From NCBI RefSeq assembly GCF_008329585.1, contig NZ_NPKP01000012.1:62001-126000 (forward strand): 64,000 nt of DNA, read 5' to 3'. A program made the translations under genes and the position numbers. This DNA comes from Mycolicibacterium sp. P9-22 (GTDB taxonomy: Bacteria > Actinomycetota > Actinomycetes > Mycobacteriales > Mycobacteriaceae). The notes below the pieces were generated by a model that was not told the DNA's origin, did no database searches, and saw only the letters and a program-made list of their open reading frames with translations. Shown piece after piece: positions 48,667-57,730 of the stretch. Positions within the stretch are counted from its first letter, which is position 1, and each line of letters starts with the position of its first letter.

Positions 48667-51261
48667 GTGCGGATTGAAGTAGAACCGCAGGCGCTGATCG
48701 ATGCGGGGAAACAGGTCGGTTCTCTCGGTGGCCAACTCGGTGCGCTGTCCGATGCCATGGGGCAGACACTGTCTGACGGCATCGCGTCCGGTATGGATCC
48801 GGCAGGGCTGAACTTCGGGATCTCCTACGGCCGCCAGGCCGATGAGTTCGGCAAGAAACTGGCGCAGCTGGCCAACGCGTTCAAGAGTGTCGGCCTGATG
48901 TTGGAGGCGACGGGCTTCAACTACAAGAATGCCGATGCCGCGTCGACCGCCGGTGGGCCCGGGCCGTCGGGCAGTATCAGCGGTGAGCAGGCCGAGACCA
49001 CGGCCGGCGATGCTCCTTACGCGCCCAACGGCAGTATCGTTCCGCCACCGTCGAAGTGGTGGATCATCCAGCCCTTTTTGAACATGATCCCGCTGTTCGG
49101 AGCGGCGATGACGTGGCCGACCGGCAACGCCGCGATGATGAATCTGACTGCGGCGCAATGGGCCAACATCGGGCGCGGTCTGAAAGTGTTCGAACCCGCG
49201 CTGGCTGGGGCAACCGCTGCGGCAGGCGCGCAGAGCATCCCCGAGGTCGGCCAGATCAACAAGGCCCTGAAGGATCTGGGTGACGGCGCGACCAAGTTGG
49301 CGAATTTCGGCGACAAGATGGCCACCACCATAAGCGATTTCGCCAAGGGTGTGCAGGAGACCCAGGACTCCATTCGCCGCCTGCTGGATAGGCTATCGCT
49401 CGACGGCCTCTGGGACACCGTGACCGGGTTGGTCACCGGCGACGGCGACAAGGTCCTACGCGAGATCGCCGAAGACGTCGGCAATGTACTGGAGAACTTC
49501 CAGAATCAGGTGCAGGGTGTCCTCGGGTTGCTCTCCGAGCTGCAGACCCTGCTCCGTGAGGCCGCCGTTTCTTTCGAGAAGTGGATAAGACCGGTCCTGG
49601 TAGGGGCTTTCGGCGAGGACGTCGGCAATGTGCTGGCCGACGCCGCCAAGATCTCCACCGGTTTGCAGGCTGGCCTGGGGATTGCGGTGATCGGCCTCGT
49701 TTCGGGCACCGTGGCGCTTGCCGATCCCGACACCTGGAAGGGCCTGGCGGACACCGCGATCATGATCGCCAAAGATCCGACGATGATCGACGATGTCCTC
49801 ATTCAGTCTGGCAGCGAGTTCATCGCGTGGGATGAGATCACCGGTGACAACCCAGCAATCGGAGTAGGTGAGGCTCTCGGCAATATCGGATCGCTGTTCA
49901 TTCCCGGTGGCGCGCTGGCCAAGGGCGGTTCGGTAGCGAAGGGGCTGGCCGCGACCCGCCGCCTGCTCGACGGTGGGGGGCTGGAAGGCCTCGGCCGACT
50001 GCCGGGACTGGGTGGCAACCGGACGCCGGATATGCCCGAACTCCCCGATGCGCCTGCCGCGCCGGACATCCCGGAGTTCACCCCGCCGCCCGGAATCCCG
50101 GGTTCGGTGCTGGGGCCCGGTAGCCCATCTAGCCCCACCCCGACAGCCCCGTCGTCTCCGGGGTCTGGCTCCGGTGGCGGCCCTTCTGGGCCTGCATCGT
50201 CGTCCAACGGTTCCGGACCCAGCCAGTCCGGTGGCGGTGCCGGGCCCGGCAGTCCGTCATCCAGCGGTCCCGCACCGACCGGAGGGTCGCCGAGCCCGGG
50301 TGGAAGCAGCGGTGGTCCATCGTCGAATGACCCTGTCCCGGCGGGTGGTTCGCCAATTCCGGGCGGTGGCGACGGGCCGAGCAAGCCGTCGGGTGGCGCG
50401 CCGTTGTCCCCGTCGATTAGCTCGCCCGGTGAATCTTCGGGTCCGAGTGGGCCGAGCCAGTCGCCTTCGGGCAGTGGCGTCTCTAGCTCGCCAAGTGACG
50501 CAGAAAGTGCCAGCGGAAATGGCGATACGGGGACGAGTGACCCCGCCGCCTCGCCACAGGGGCCGGAACCGGATACTTCAGCGGACAGCCACGATGCCGG
50601 TGGCGCAGGTCCGTCTGCAAGCGACCATGCCCCAGGTACACCATCGGACGGCGATCCAAGCGCTGCCAATTCGGGCGATCGACACGATGAGGCACCAGCC
50701 GTTGAACGGGAGAGCGATTCGCAGTCGACTGATCACGGCGCCGAACAGCCGCCAGATACGCCGTCGACAGGACTGACTGATGCGCAGCGCGACGAAATTC
50801 TTGCGCTGGACAAAGGTAGTCGTCCCGATCCCTCTGAATATCTGTCGCAAGAGTATATTGAAAGGCATCTTGAGAGATTTGATCAGGGTGGCACTCGATT
50901 CATGTTGAACGATTCATATGAGGCCTACGGAATCGGGCAGAGGGACGGAACTACGTTCCTATTTCCGACCAGCGAAATCGACGACCTAATGGCGCAGACC
51001 GGCGGCGATCATGCTGCCTTGGAAAGGGCGCTAGGGTTGCCCGAGGGGTATTTGAATGACAGTGCCATTCGCGTTGATGTGCCCGATCTTCGAGACTACG
51101 ATCTGAGGGTTCCGTCAGGGAATGAGGCGGGTGCCAACGATCAGTGGCTTCCTGGGGGGTTTTTGCCTCAGGGAATGCCTGAAGCAGTCATTGATGGAGC
51201 GCAAGTCCCTCCCGAGGATCTGACGATAACCGGAATATCGGATTCGGAAGGAACTAAATGA
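48667..51261 (+). CDS. CpnT-like exported polymorphic toxin with a non-TNT C-terminal domain
   Basis: This is an 864-residue protein in three parts. Residues 1-450 form an N-terminal domain with WXG-like helices, WWIIQPFLNMIPLFGA and a late FIAWDEITGDNPA...FIPGGALAKGG block that parallels CpnT (WDEWTTNPNEALG...LPGGPLSKLG). Residues 451-701 are a Pro/Gly/Ser-rich linker. Residues 702-864 are a toxin-like module with GTRFMLNDSYEAYGIGQRDG, ERALGLPEGYLND and PSGNEAGANDQWLPGG. Size and order match CpnT (846 residues), but the C-terminal domain lacks TNT features. The toxic activity is unknown. The 3' 490 bp use more AT-rich codons than the rest. GTG start; the next gene overlaps by ATGA, as expected for a toxin/immunity pair. 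Confidence 0.82.
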   Translation: MRIEVEPQALIDAGKQVGSLGGQLGALSDAMGQTLSDGIASGMDPAGLNFGISYGRQADEFGKKLAQLANAFKSVGLMLEATGFNYKNADAASTAGGPGPSGSISGEQAETTAGDAPYAPNGSIVPPPSKWWIIQPFLNMIPLFGAAMTWPTGNAAMMNLTAAQWANIGRGLKVFEPALAGATAAAGAQSIPEVGQINKALKDLGDGATKLANFGDKMATTISDFAKGVQETQDSIRRLLDRLSLDGLWDTVTGLVTGDGDKVLREIAEDVGNVLENFQNQVQGVLGLLSELQTLLREAAVSFEKWIRPVLVGAFGEDVGNVLADAAKISTGLQAGLGIAVIGLVSGTVALADPDTWKGLADTAIMIAKDPTMIDDVLIQSGSEFIAWDEITGDNPAIGVGEALGNIGSLFIPGGALAKGGSVAKGLAATRRLLDGGGLEGLGRLPGLGGNRTPDMPELPDAPAAPDIPEFTPPPGIPGSVLGPGSPSSPTPTAPSSPGSGSGGGPSGPASSSNGSGPSQSGGGAGPGSPSSSGPAPTGGSPSPGGSSGGPSSNDPVPAGGSPIPGGGDGPSKPSGGAPLSPSISSPGESSGPSGPSQSPSGSGVSSSPSDAESASGNGDTGTSDPAASPQGPEPDTSADSHDAGGAGPSASDHAPGTPSDGDPSAANSGDRHDEAPAVERESDSQSTDHGAEQPPDTPSTGLTDAQRDEILALDKGSRPDPSEYLSQEYIERHLERFDQGGTRFMLNDSYEAYGIGQRDGTTFLFPTSEIDDLMAQTGGDHAALERALGLPEGYLNDSAIRVDVPDLRDYDLRVPSGNEAGANDQWLPGGFLPQGMPEAVIDGAQVPPEDLTITGISDSEGTK

Positions 51262-51521
51262 AATTCAACAAGACGTATTTCTCCAGAGAAGGTAGCTACT
51301 GGCTAGGGGTCGAGGCGGATTCGGGTAGAAACTATCTCGGAATACCCATCTCGAACGCTATGGTCGACTACATCGAGTATTACTGGATCGACGCCGATCA
51401 ATACGAGCTATTCTCGAACAACCACGAGCGTGCCTTCGAATTTGCGGAGGCTTGTCGTCGACGCGAAAATGACGACCTCCTCGTCTACACGCCCGGCACC
51501 GACCGTGGCACTCCGAGGTAA
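51258..51521 (+). CDS. putative immunity protein for the CpnT-like toxin
   Basis: This is an 87-residue soluble, acidic and aromatic-rich protein (YFSREGSYWLGVEAD, YIEYYWIDADQYELF) with no signal peptide. I do not recognise the family. Its ATG overlaps the toxin stop by 4 bp, it has the lower GC of the toxin module rather than that of the flanks, and it holds the place of ift in the cpnT operon. These features make a cytosolic immunity function likely, though it is not demonstrated. Confidence 0.7.
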   Translation: MKFNKTYFSREGSYWLGVEADSGRNYLGIPISNAMVDYIEYYWIDADQYELFSNNHERAFEFAEACRRRENDDLLVYTPGTDRGTPR

Positions 51522-51556
51522 GCGGGTCCAGTGCATGAGGCGGCCGGTATCCGGCA

Positions 51557-52204
51557 TTACACCTGCGAGTCCGGGAAGGCGATCACCGACAGGAACCGGA
51601 TGGGCAGCTCGACCAGGTCCACCGGCCCGTGTGCGCCCTCGCCGTCGATCTGCAATGAGTCCCCGGCATGCAGGGTGTACACCGACCGGCTGTGGCTGTA
51701 GTCCATCACCCCTTCGAGCATGTAGATGAACTCGGTGCCGGGATGCTGGAACAGCGGGTAGGTCTGGCTCTTCTCGGTCAGCGTGACGTGCAGGCACTCG
51801 AGGCGCTTGTGCTCCCCGCGAAGTGAGCTCAGCAGCTGGTACTCGTGGCCCTGCTTGGTGCCGTTGCGCACGATCTCCGCGCCGGTGCCGGCCTTGACGA
51901 AGGCGGCCGGCCGTTCGACGTCCGCACCGCGGAACAGGCTGGTCACCGGCACATCCAGGCCGCGGGCCAACAGCGCCAGGGTGGACAGGCTGCACGAGGT
52001 CTGCGCGTTCTCGATCTTGGACATCATGGCCTTGGAGATGCCGACCCGGGCCGCCATCTCGGCCACGGTGAGCCCGTGCTGCTGGCGCAGTTGGCGCACG
52101 TTGCGGCCGATCGCGGCCTCGAACTCGAGTTCCTCGACCGGCTCGTGCGGATCCCGCTCGCGAGCCGTTCCGGACTGGTTGCGCAGCAGCGGAACGTCGC
52201 TCAC
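51557..52204 (-). CDS. XRE-family regulator with C-terminal cupin
   Basis: This is a 215-residue regulator: an N-terminal helix-turn-helix (VRQLRQQHGLTVAEMAARVG, ISKAMMSKIENAQTSCSL) and a cupin sensor domain (HPGTEFIYMLEGVMDYSHSR, LHAGDSLQIDGEGAHGPV). The GTG at 52204 lies 17 bp after the stop of the FAD oxidoreductase gene. It is the last gene of the leftward nitrogen cluster and probably its local regulator, sensing a small ligand through the cupin. Confidence 0.86.
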   Translation of the reverse strand: MSDVPLLRNQSGTARERDPHEPVEELEFEAAIGRNVRQLRQQHGLTVAEMAARVGISKAMMSKIENAQTSCSLSTLALLARGLDVPVTSLFRGADVERPAAFVKAGTGAEIVRNGTKQGHEYQLLSSLRGEHKRLECLHVTLTEKSQTYPLFQHPGTEFIYMLEGVMDYSHSRSVYTLHAGDSLQIDGEGAHGPVDLVELPIRFLSVIAFPDSQV

Positions 52205-52221
52205 GGCCGACCCCCTGTCGT

Positions 52222-53418
52222 CTAACGCATCTCCCCGGCACCCACGTACGGATACGGGCTTCTGAGCAGTCTGCCACCGGCGAACCGGGAGAGCGCAAAG
52301 TCGGTCTCCGGAATGCGCGGGTCGGCGCTGCGACCGTCGATCACCAGGTCCGCGACCAGCCGCCCTACTGCGGGGGCGATCTTGAACCCGTGGCCGCTGA
52401 ACCCGGCCGCCACGATCAGTCCGTCCGGCCCGCCCGCGGAGATCACCGGATTCCAGTCCGGGGTGACGTCGTAGCAACCCGCGTAGCTGCCGGTGATCCT
52501 CGCGTCGGTCAATCCGGGGAACCGGGTGCCCACCTTGTCGACCGTCATCTCCACGAAGCCGTCGGTGGCGCGGTTCAGATAGTCATCGGGGTCGGCGTCC
52601 TCACAGTGCGCCAGGTCGCTGTTGCCGAACAGGATCTCCCCGCCCAGTTCCGGGCGCACATACTGCAGCGACACCAGATCGGAGAACACCGGCACCGGCC
52701 CGAGATCCAGGCCGGGGGAGATGGTGACGATCTGCTCACGGACCACCCGGATCGGCACGTCGACGCCGTGGCGCGCCAGGAAGGGCTGCGTCCATGCGCC
52801 GGTCGCGACCACGACGGTGCCTGCGGAGACCTCGGTCCCGTCGGCCAGTCGGATCCCGGTGACCTTGTCCCCGTCGATGAGCAGATCGGTGACGTTGGCG
52901 CCCTGCCGAATTCGCACACCGGCGGCCCGCGCGGAAACCGCGAACGCCTGGGCGGTCTGGTAGGCGTCCCCGTATCCGCCGCGCGCCTCCCAGCCGAACG
53001 CCGCGAACGGGCTCAGATCGGCGGTCGGCCACATCTTGGCGACCTCGTCGACGCCGATCTCCTCGGTCTGCACACCGACGGCGCGTTGCGCGGCAAGGCT
53101 GTTGCGCATGGCCTCGACATTGGGCGCGCCGACGCCGACGACGTAGCCGGTCTGCCGAAATCCGACGTCGGTGGCGTGATCACCGATGAACTGCTGAGGC
53201 TTCTCGAACACCTCCAGGCTGGATGCCGCCATCGCGGCCAGCGAGCTGACCCCGTAATGGCAGCGCACGATGCCGCTGGACTTGCCGGTCATACCGGAGC
53301 CGACGGTATGGCGTTCGGCGACAAAAACATCGGTGACGCCGCGCTGGCTCAGCGCCCAGGCGGCCGCGGCGCCTTCCAGCCCGCCGCCGACGATGACGAC
53401 GTCCGCGGTCTCGTTCAC
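52222..53418 (-). CDS. FAD-dependent amine/amino-acid oxidoreductase (DAO family)
   Basis: This is a 398-residue DAO-fold flavoprotein with the Rossmann motif VVIVGGGLEGAAAAWALSQRG and C-terminal GLIVAAGFSGHGFKIAPAVG, as in sarcosine oxidase beta subunit and N-methylglutamate dehydrogenase relatives. It should oxidise a secondary or N-methylated amine. Its ATG overlaps the preceding gene by 4 bp. In this cluster the probable substrate is an N-methyl amino acid or other product of the glutamate-synthase-like enzyme. Confidence 0.86.
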   Translation of the reverse strand: MNETADVVIVGGGLEGAAAAWALSQRGVTDVFVAERHTVGSGMTGKSSGIVRCHYGVSSLAAMAASSLEVFEKPQQFIGDHATDVGFRQTGYVVGVGAPNVEAMRNSLAAQRAVGVQTEEIGVDEVAKMWPTADLSPFAAFGWEARGGYGDAYQTAQAFAVSARAAGVRIRQGANVTDLLIDGDKVTGIRLADGTEVSAGTVVVATGAWTQPFLARHGVDVPIRVVREQIVTISPGLDLGPVPVFSDLVSLQYVRPELGGEILFGNSDLAHCEDADPDDYLNRATDGFVEMTVDKVGTRFPGLTDARITGSYAGCYDVTPDWNPVISAGGPDGLIVAAGFSGHGFKIAPAVGRLVADLVIDGRSADPRIPETDFALSRFAGGRLLRSPYPYVGAGEMR

Positions 53419-54746
53419 AACCCGGCCCCGGGGATCCAGTTCGTGCCGGCGAGCGGCACCCGCGCCATGGCGGCGGCCTCGATGGTGACCGCCACCAGGT
53501 CCTCGGGCTCCAGATGGGTGACGTGCGCCTTACCGCAGGCCCGCGCGATGGTCTGGGCTTCCATGGTGAGCACCCGCAGGTAGTTGGCCAGCCGCCGCCC
53601 GCCCTCGATCGGATCGAAGCGGGCCGCCAGCTCCGGGTCCTGGGTGCTGATCCCGGCGGGATCGCGACCGTCCTGGAAGTCGTCGTAGAAACCTGCTGCG
53701 CTGCCGAGCTTCTCGTACTCCGCGGCGTAGCGGGGATGGTTGTCGCCCAACGCGATCAGGGCGGCGGTGCCGATGGCGACCGCATCGGCACCGAGAGCCA
53801 GCGCCTTGGCCACATCGGCGCCATTGCGGATACCACCCGAGACGATCAGTTGGACTTTTCTATGCACGTCCAGTTCCTGCAGTGCCTGCACCGCCTGCGG
53901 CACCGCCGCCAGGGTGGGGATTCCGACATGTTCGATGAAGACGTCCTGCGTGGCTGCCGTGCCGCCTTGCATGCCGTCGACCACCACGACGTCGGCGCCG
54001 GCGTGCACCGCCAGTTTCACGTCGTAATAGGTACGGGTGGCGCCGACCTTGACGTAGATCGGCTTTTCCCAGTCGGTGATCTCACGCAACTCGTTGATCT
54101 TGATGGTCAGGTCATCGGGTCCCGTCCAGTCCGGATGGCGGCACGCGCTGCGCTGGTCGATGCCCTCGGGAAGGGTGCGCATCCCAGCAACGCGCGGGGA
54201 AATCTTCTGCCCCAGCAGCATTCCGCCGCCGCCGGGCTTGGCGCCCTGGCCGAGGACAATCTCGATGGCATCCGCCTTGCGCAGGTCATCGGGGTTCATC
54301 CCGTAACGCGACGGAAGGTACTGGTAGACCAGGTTCTTGCTCTGGCCGCGTTCCTCGGGAGTCATGCCGCCGTCACCGGTGGTGGTCGAGGTGCCCGCCT
54401 CGCTCGCGCCGCGGCCCAGCGCCTCCTTGGCCGGCCCGGACAGCGCGCCGAAGCTCATTCCGGCGATGGTGACGGGAATATCAAGGTGCAGAGGATGTTT
54501 GGCGTGGCGGTCACCGAGCACCACATCGGTGCCGCACCGCTCGCGGTAACCCTCCAGCGGGTACCGCGACATCGAGGCGCCCAGGAACAGCAGGTCATCG
54601 AAGTGGGGCAACGGCCGTTTCGCGCCCCAGCCGCGGATGTCGTAGATGCCCGTCTCGGCGGCGCGCTGGATGGCGGCGATGGTGGGCCGGTCAAACGTGG
54701 CGGACTCGCGCAGGCCCCGCCGGGCCCGGTCATCGGTGGAAGTCAT
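53415..54746 (-). CDS. glxD: FMN-binding glutamate-synthase-like protein (GlxD/MgsC type)
   Basis: This is a 443-residue stand-alone version of the FMN/iron-sulphur domain of the glutamate synthase large subunit. Landmarks are MSFGALSGPAKEALGRGASEAGTSTTTGDGG in pieces (MSFGALSG, STTTGDGGM), YVKVGATRTYYDVKLAV and VVVDGMQGGTAATQ. A C-terminal Cys (RACGKAHVTHL) region is present. Together with the two next genes it reconstitutes a glutamate synthase or N-methylglutamate synthase split over three polypeptides. The start codon immediately follows the preceding stop. Confidence 0.88.
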   Translation of the reverse strand: MTSTDDRARRGLRESATFDRPTIAAIQRAAETGIYDIRGWGAKRPLPHFDDLLFLGASMSRYPLEGYRERCGTDVVLGDRHAKHPLHLDIPVTIAGMSFGALSGPAKEALGRGASEAGTSTTTGDGGMTPEERGQSKNLVYQYLPSRYGMNPDDLRKADAIEIVLGQGAKPGGGGMLLGQKISPRVAGMRTLPEGIDQRSACRHPDWTGPDDLTIKINELREITDWEKPIYVKVGATRTYYDVKLAVHAGADVVVVDGMQGGTAATQDVFIEHVGIPTLAAVPQAVQALQELDVHRKVQLIVSGGIRNGADVAKALALGADAVAIGTAALIALGDNHPRYAAEYEKLGSAAGFYDDFQDGRDPAGISTQDPELAARFDPIEGGRRLANYLRVLTMEAQTIARACGKAHVTHLEPEDLVAVTIEAAAMARVPLAGTNWIPGAGL

Positions 54747-55430
54747 TTAATAGCTCGCAGAGTTGTCGACGTGGAAGTGGTAGAGGTTGCGGGCCGAGCC
54801 GTAGCGGGTGTACTCCGAGGTCTCATCGGTGAACCCCGCGGCGGCAAGCAGCTCGGCCAATTCGGCGTGATGTTCGGGCCGCATGTCCTTCTTGACGCAG
54901 TCCGCGCCCAGCGAGGCAACTGCGCCGCGCACGTACAGGCGCGCCTCGTAGATCGAATCGCCCAGTGCCTCACCGGCGTTGCCGCGCACCACCAGTCGCC
55001 CGGCCTGGGCCATGAACGCGCTCATGTGGCCGATATCGCCGCCCACCACGATGTCGACGCCCTTCATCGAAATTCCGCAGCGCGCGGCGGCGTCTCCCTC
55101 GATGACCAGCAGGCCGCCGTGGGCGGTGGCGCCGGCGGACTGCGAGGCGTTGCCGATGACCCGCACGGTGCCGCTCATCATGTTCTCGGCGACCCCGGTA
55201 CCGGCGTTGCCGTTGATCACGATCTGCGCCTGCTGGTTCATCCCGGCTGCGTAATAGCCCACATGACCGTTGACGGTGACGCGCACCGGCGCGTTGACGC
55301 CGACCGCGACGTTGTGTGCGCCGTCGGGATGGTCGACGACGAATTCACCGGTGATGCCAGGCTTGTGCAGCGCGGTGTTCACCTCGCGCAACGGCGTTGT
55401 GCGCAAGTCGTATCGGACTAGCGTGTCCAT
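54747..55430 (-). CDS. glxC: GXGXG-domain glutamate-synthase-like protein (GlxC/MgsB type)
   Basis: This is a 227-residue right-handed beta-helix protein corresponding to the C-terminal GXGXG domain of GltB: repeats such as VTVNGHVGYYAAG, IVINGNAGTGVAEN, VRVIGNASQSAGA, and LVVRGNAGEALGDSI. It has a structural role beside the amidotransferase and FMN subunits. The ATG at 55430 overlaps the upstream gene by 13 bp. Confidence 0.87.
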   Translation of the reverse strand: MDTLVRYDLRTTPLREVNTALHKPGITGEFVVDHPDGAHNVAVGVNAPVRVTVNGHVGYYAAGMNQQAQIVINGNAGTGVAENMMSGTVRVIGNASQSAGATAHGGLLVIEGDAAARCGISMKGVDIVVGGDIGHMSAFMAQAGRLVVRGNAGEALGDSIYEARLYVRGAVASLGADCVKKDMRPEHHAELAELLAAAGFTDETSEYTRYGSARNLYHFHVDNSASY

Positions 55431-56287
55431 GCGTACACCACCTCCGGTTCGGGTTCCCAGATCTTGGCCGATTCGACGCCGGGCAGACCGGCGAGCGCGC
55501 GGTACTCGCTGGCCATGGCAACCCATTCGGTGGTCTCGGCGATGACGGCGGGCTTGCAGGCGATGGCGTCGCGGACCACGGCGAACGAATCGTGATTGGA
55601 GACCAGCAGCGTGTAGAAGCCGTCGAACGTGGCGCACAGCTCCTTCAACGCGGTTTCGACATCACGACCCGCGGCCAGCTGCTGCGCGACGAACCGCGCG
55701 CCGACCTCGGTGTCGTTCTCGCTGTCGAAGACGATCCCGGCCCGCCGCAGATCGCGGCGGATGGTGGCGTGATTGGCGAAGGATCCGTTGTGCACCAGGC
55801 ACTGTTGCGGCCCGACGGTGTAGGGGTGGCAGCCCGATGGCGTTACCGCCGACTCGGTGGCCATCCGGGTGTGCCCGACGCCCTGCCAGCCCTGTGCCTT
55901 GGCAAGACCCCACGCGTCGGTCAGCGCGCGTGGATGGCCGACTCCCTTGAGCACCGCCAGGTCCGCACCGAAGCCGGCGATCAGCGCGTCGGGGTAGGCC
56001 TGCCGTACCCGTTCCAGCAGTTCCTCGGAGGAGAACGACGCCGACAAGAGGTAGGTCGAATCGACCTGCACCACATCAACATCAGCTCCGAGATCCGGTG
56101 CATCGGCGATGTCGGTCATCGAGACGCAACCTCGTCCCGGCGGCGACCACACCGGATCCCCATAGACCGCGACTCCGGCCGAATCAGCGCCGCGGTCCGA
56201 CATCTCACCGAGCATCCCGCTGAGCATTTCCCCGAGCCGGGGATAGAGCTCAGGCGTGCGCAGGTGCAAACCCACGATCCCGCACAT
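55418..56287 (-). CDS. glxB: class II glutamine amidotransferase (GlxB/MgsA type)
   Basis: This is a 289-residue Ntn-type glutamine amidotransferase. Catalytic Cys2 follows the initiator Met (MCGIVGLHL), so the start at 56287 is fixed; GAAAGGAAC lies just upstream. MSDRGADSAGVAVYG, VGHTRMATES and VHNGSFANH are the expected substrate-binding and oxyanion motifs. It releases ammonia or transfers an amino group from glutamine to the partner FMN subunit. In methylamine users the homologue is MgsA. Confidence 0.88.
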   Translation of the reverse strand: MCGIVGLHLRTPELYPRLGEMLSGMLGEMSDRGADSAGVAVYGDPVWSPPGRGCVSMTDIADAPDLGADVDVVQVDSTYLLSASFSSEELLERVRQAYPDALIAGFGADLAVLKGVGHPRALTDAWGLAKAQGWQGVGHTRMATESAVTPSGCHPYTVGPQQCLVHNGSFANHATIRRDLRRAGIVFDSENDTEVGARFVAQQLAAGRDVETALKELCATFDGFYTLLVSNHDSFAVVRDAIACKPAVIAETTEWVAMASEYRALAGLPGVESAKIWEPEPEVVYAWTR

Positions 56288-56298
56288 AGCGTTCCTTT

Positions 56299-57603
56299 CT
56301 AGAAGGCTGTCAGGTACTGGTCGACTTCCCACGGCGTGACGGTGCCGTGGTAGCTGAAGAACTCCTCGCGTTTGATGCCGGCGAAGTACTTGGCCACTCC
56401 GTCGCCGGCGGCGTCGAGCACTCCGGCCATCACCGGATCGGCGTCCAGTTCGTCGATCGCGTGCAGCAGGGTGGGCGGCAGGTTCGCCGGCCCCTGGGCA
56501 CCGACGGCGCCGGGGTCAAGACTGCGTTTGATGCCGTCCAAACCGGCACCCAGGGCGGCGGCGATCGCCAGATACGGGTTGGCCGAACCGTCCCCGCCGC
56601 GCAGCTCGACGCGCTGATCGTCGGGAACCCGGATGTAGTGGGTACGGTCGTTGCCACCGTAGCTGGGTTTGCGGGGCGCCCAGGATGCGCCGGAAGTGGT
56701 GCTGGTGGCACCGGTTCGCTTGTAGGAGTTCACCGTCGGGGCGATGACGGACTGCAGCGCGCAGGCGTGATCGAGAATCCCTGCGATGAACGAGTACGCG
56801 GTCTCGGACAGGCCGAGGCCGCGTTCATCGGCATCGGCCGGGAACACCGGATTGCCCGCACTGGTCAGCGAGAGGTGGAAGTGCAGGCCGCTACCGGTGC
56901 GGTCGGCGAACGGCTTGGGCATGAAGGTGGCCACCATGTCGCGTTCGGCGGCGATCATGGACAGCAGGTAGCGCAGCGTGATCACCCGGTCGGCGGTCAC
57001 CAGGGCTTCGGCGAACTGGAAGTTCTGCTCGAACTGCCCGTTGCCGTCCTCGTGGTCGTTGGCGTAGTTGGACCAGCCCAGGGAGTTCATTGCGGTGGAG
57101 ATTGCGGTGAGGTGCTCATACATCCGGGTGACGCCGCGGGCGTCATAACAGGGCTGGGCGGCGGTATCAGCCGCGTCGGCGGTGACCAGCGCGCCATTTT
57201 CGTTGCGGCGCAACAGGAAATACTCCACCTCGGCGCCGACCCACGGCTCGAAGCCGGCGTCGGCGGCCTGGGCGACGAGGTTCTTGAGGATGATCCGGGG
57301 CGCATACGGCCACGGCTTGCCCTCCACGTGCGGGTCGCAGTGCACCAGAGCAAGACCCTCTTTGATGAACGGAATGGGCGTGAACGAGGCCGGATCCGGC
57401 ACGGCGATCAGGTCGGGATCCTTGGGCTCCTGGCCCATGGCGCCGACCGCGTAGCCGGCGAAACCGACACCTTCGGTGGCCAACTGGTCGACGGCTTCGA
57501 CGGGAACCAGTTTGGCGCAAGGCTTTCCGCGCAGATCCACGAACAGCGCGAGGATGAACCGGGTGCCGGACTGCTCGGCGAGGGTGGCGAGATCGGTGGT
57601 CAT
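56299..57603 (-). CDS. glnT: type III-like glutamine synthetase / gamma-glutamylmethylamide synthetase family
   Basis: This is a 434-residue glutamine synthetase-fold enzyme of the GlnT group. Active-site elements are GAEVEYFLL, HEDGNGQFEQNF, SGLHFHLSL, APTVNSYKR and RVELRGGDGSANPYLA. Members make glutamine or, in methylotrophs, gamma-glutamylmethylamide (GmaS). ATG 57603 agrees with family N-termini (TTDLATLAEQ); ATG 57624 would add 7 residues. It follows amt and precedes the split glutamate-synthase genes, so it supplies their glutamine-type substrate. Confidence 0.88.
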   Translation of the reverse strand: MTTDLATLAEQSGTRFILALFVDLRGKPCAKLVPVEAVDQLATEGVGFAGYAVGAMGQEPKDPDLIAVPDPASFTPIPFIKEGLALVHCDPHVEGKPWPYAPRIILKNLVAQAADAGFEPWVGAEVEYFLLRRNENGALVTADAADTAAQPCYDARGVTRMYEHLTAISTAMNSLGWSNYANDHEDGNGQFEQNFQFAEALVTADRVITLRYLLSMIAAERDMVATFMPKPFADRTGSGLHFHLSLTSAGNPVFPADADERGLGLSETAYSFIAGILDHACALQSVIAPTVNSYKRTGATSTTSGASWAPRKPSYGGNDRTHYIRVPDDQRVELRGGDGSANPYLAIAAALGAGLDGIKRSLDPGAVGAQGPANLPPTLLHAIDELDADPVMAGVLDAAGDGVAKYFAGIKREEFFSYHGTVTPWEVDQYLTAF

Positions 57604-57730
57604 GGTTACCAGAACTTTCGTCATCTTGTTATGACTCGTCTCTTTATAAGAAACAGAGTATCACGGTATGAAACTCACGCAAGCCGAGGAAACCCCGGCG
57701 ACCGATGGCCACCGGGGAATCATCGGTAAA

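Noticed and set aside
50770..51261. C-terminal domain as a TNT-type NAD glycohydrolase
   Set aside because: The sequence signatures I know from TNT (for example YTNLEKFLSDYG and the QERFNSVGPWG region) are absent and the domain is shorter; it appears to be a different toxin.
53514..55421. Long open frame (635 codons) antisense to glxC/glxD
   Set aside because: The opposite strand has clear glutamate-synthase domains; this frame has only Gly/His/Arg-rich chance sequence.
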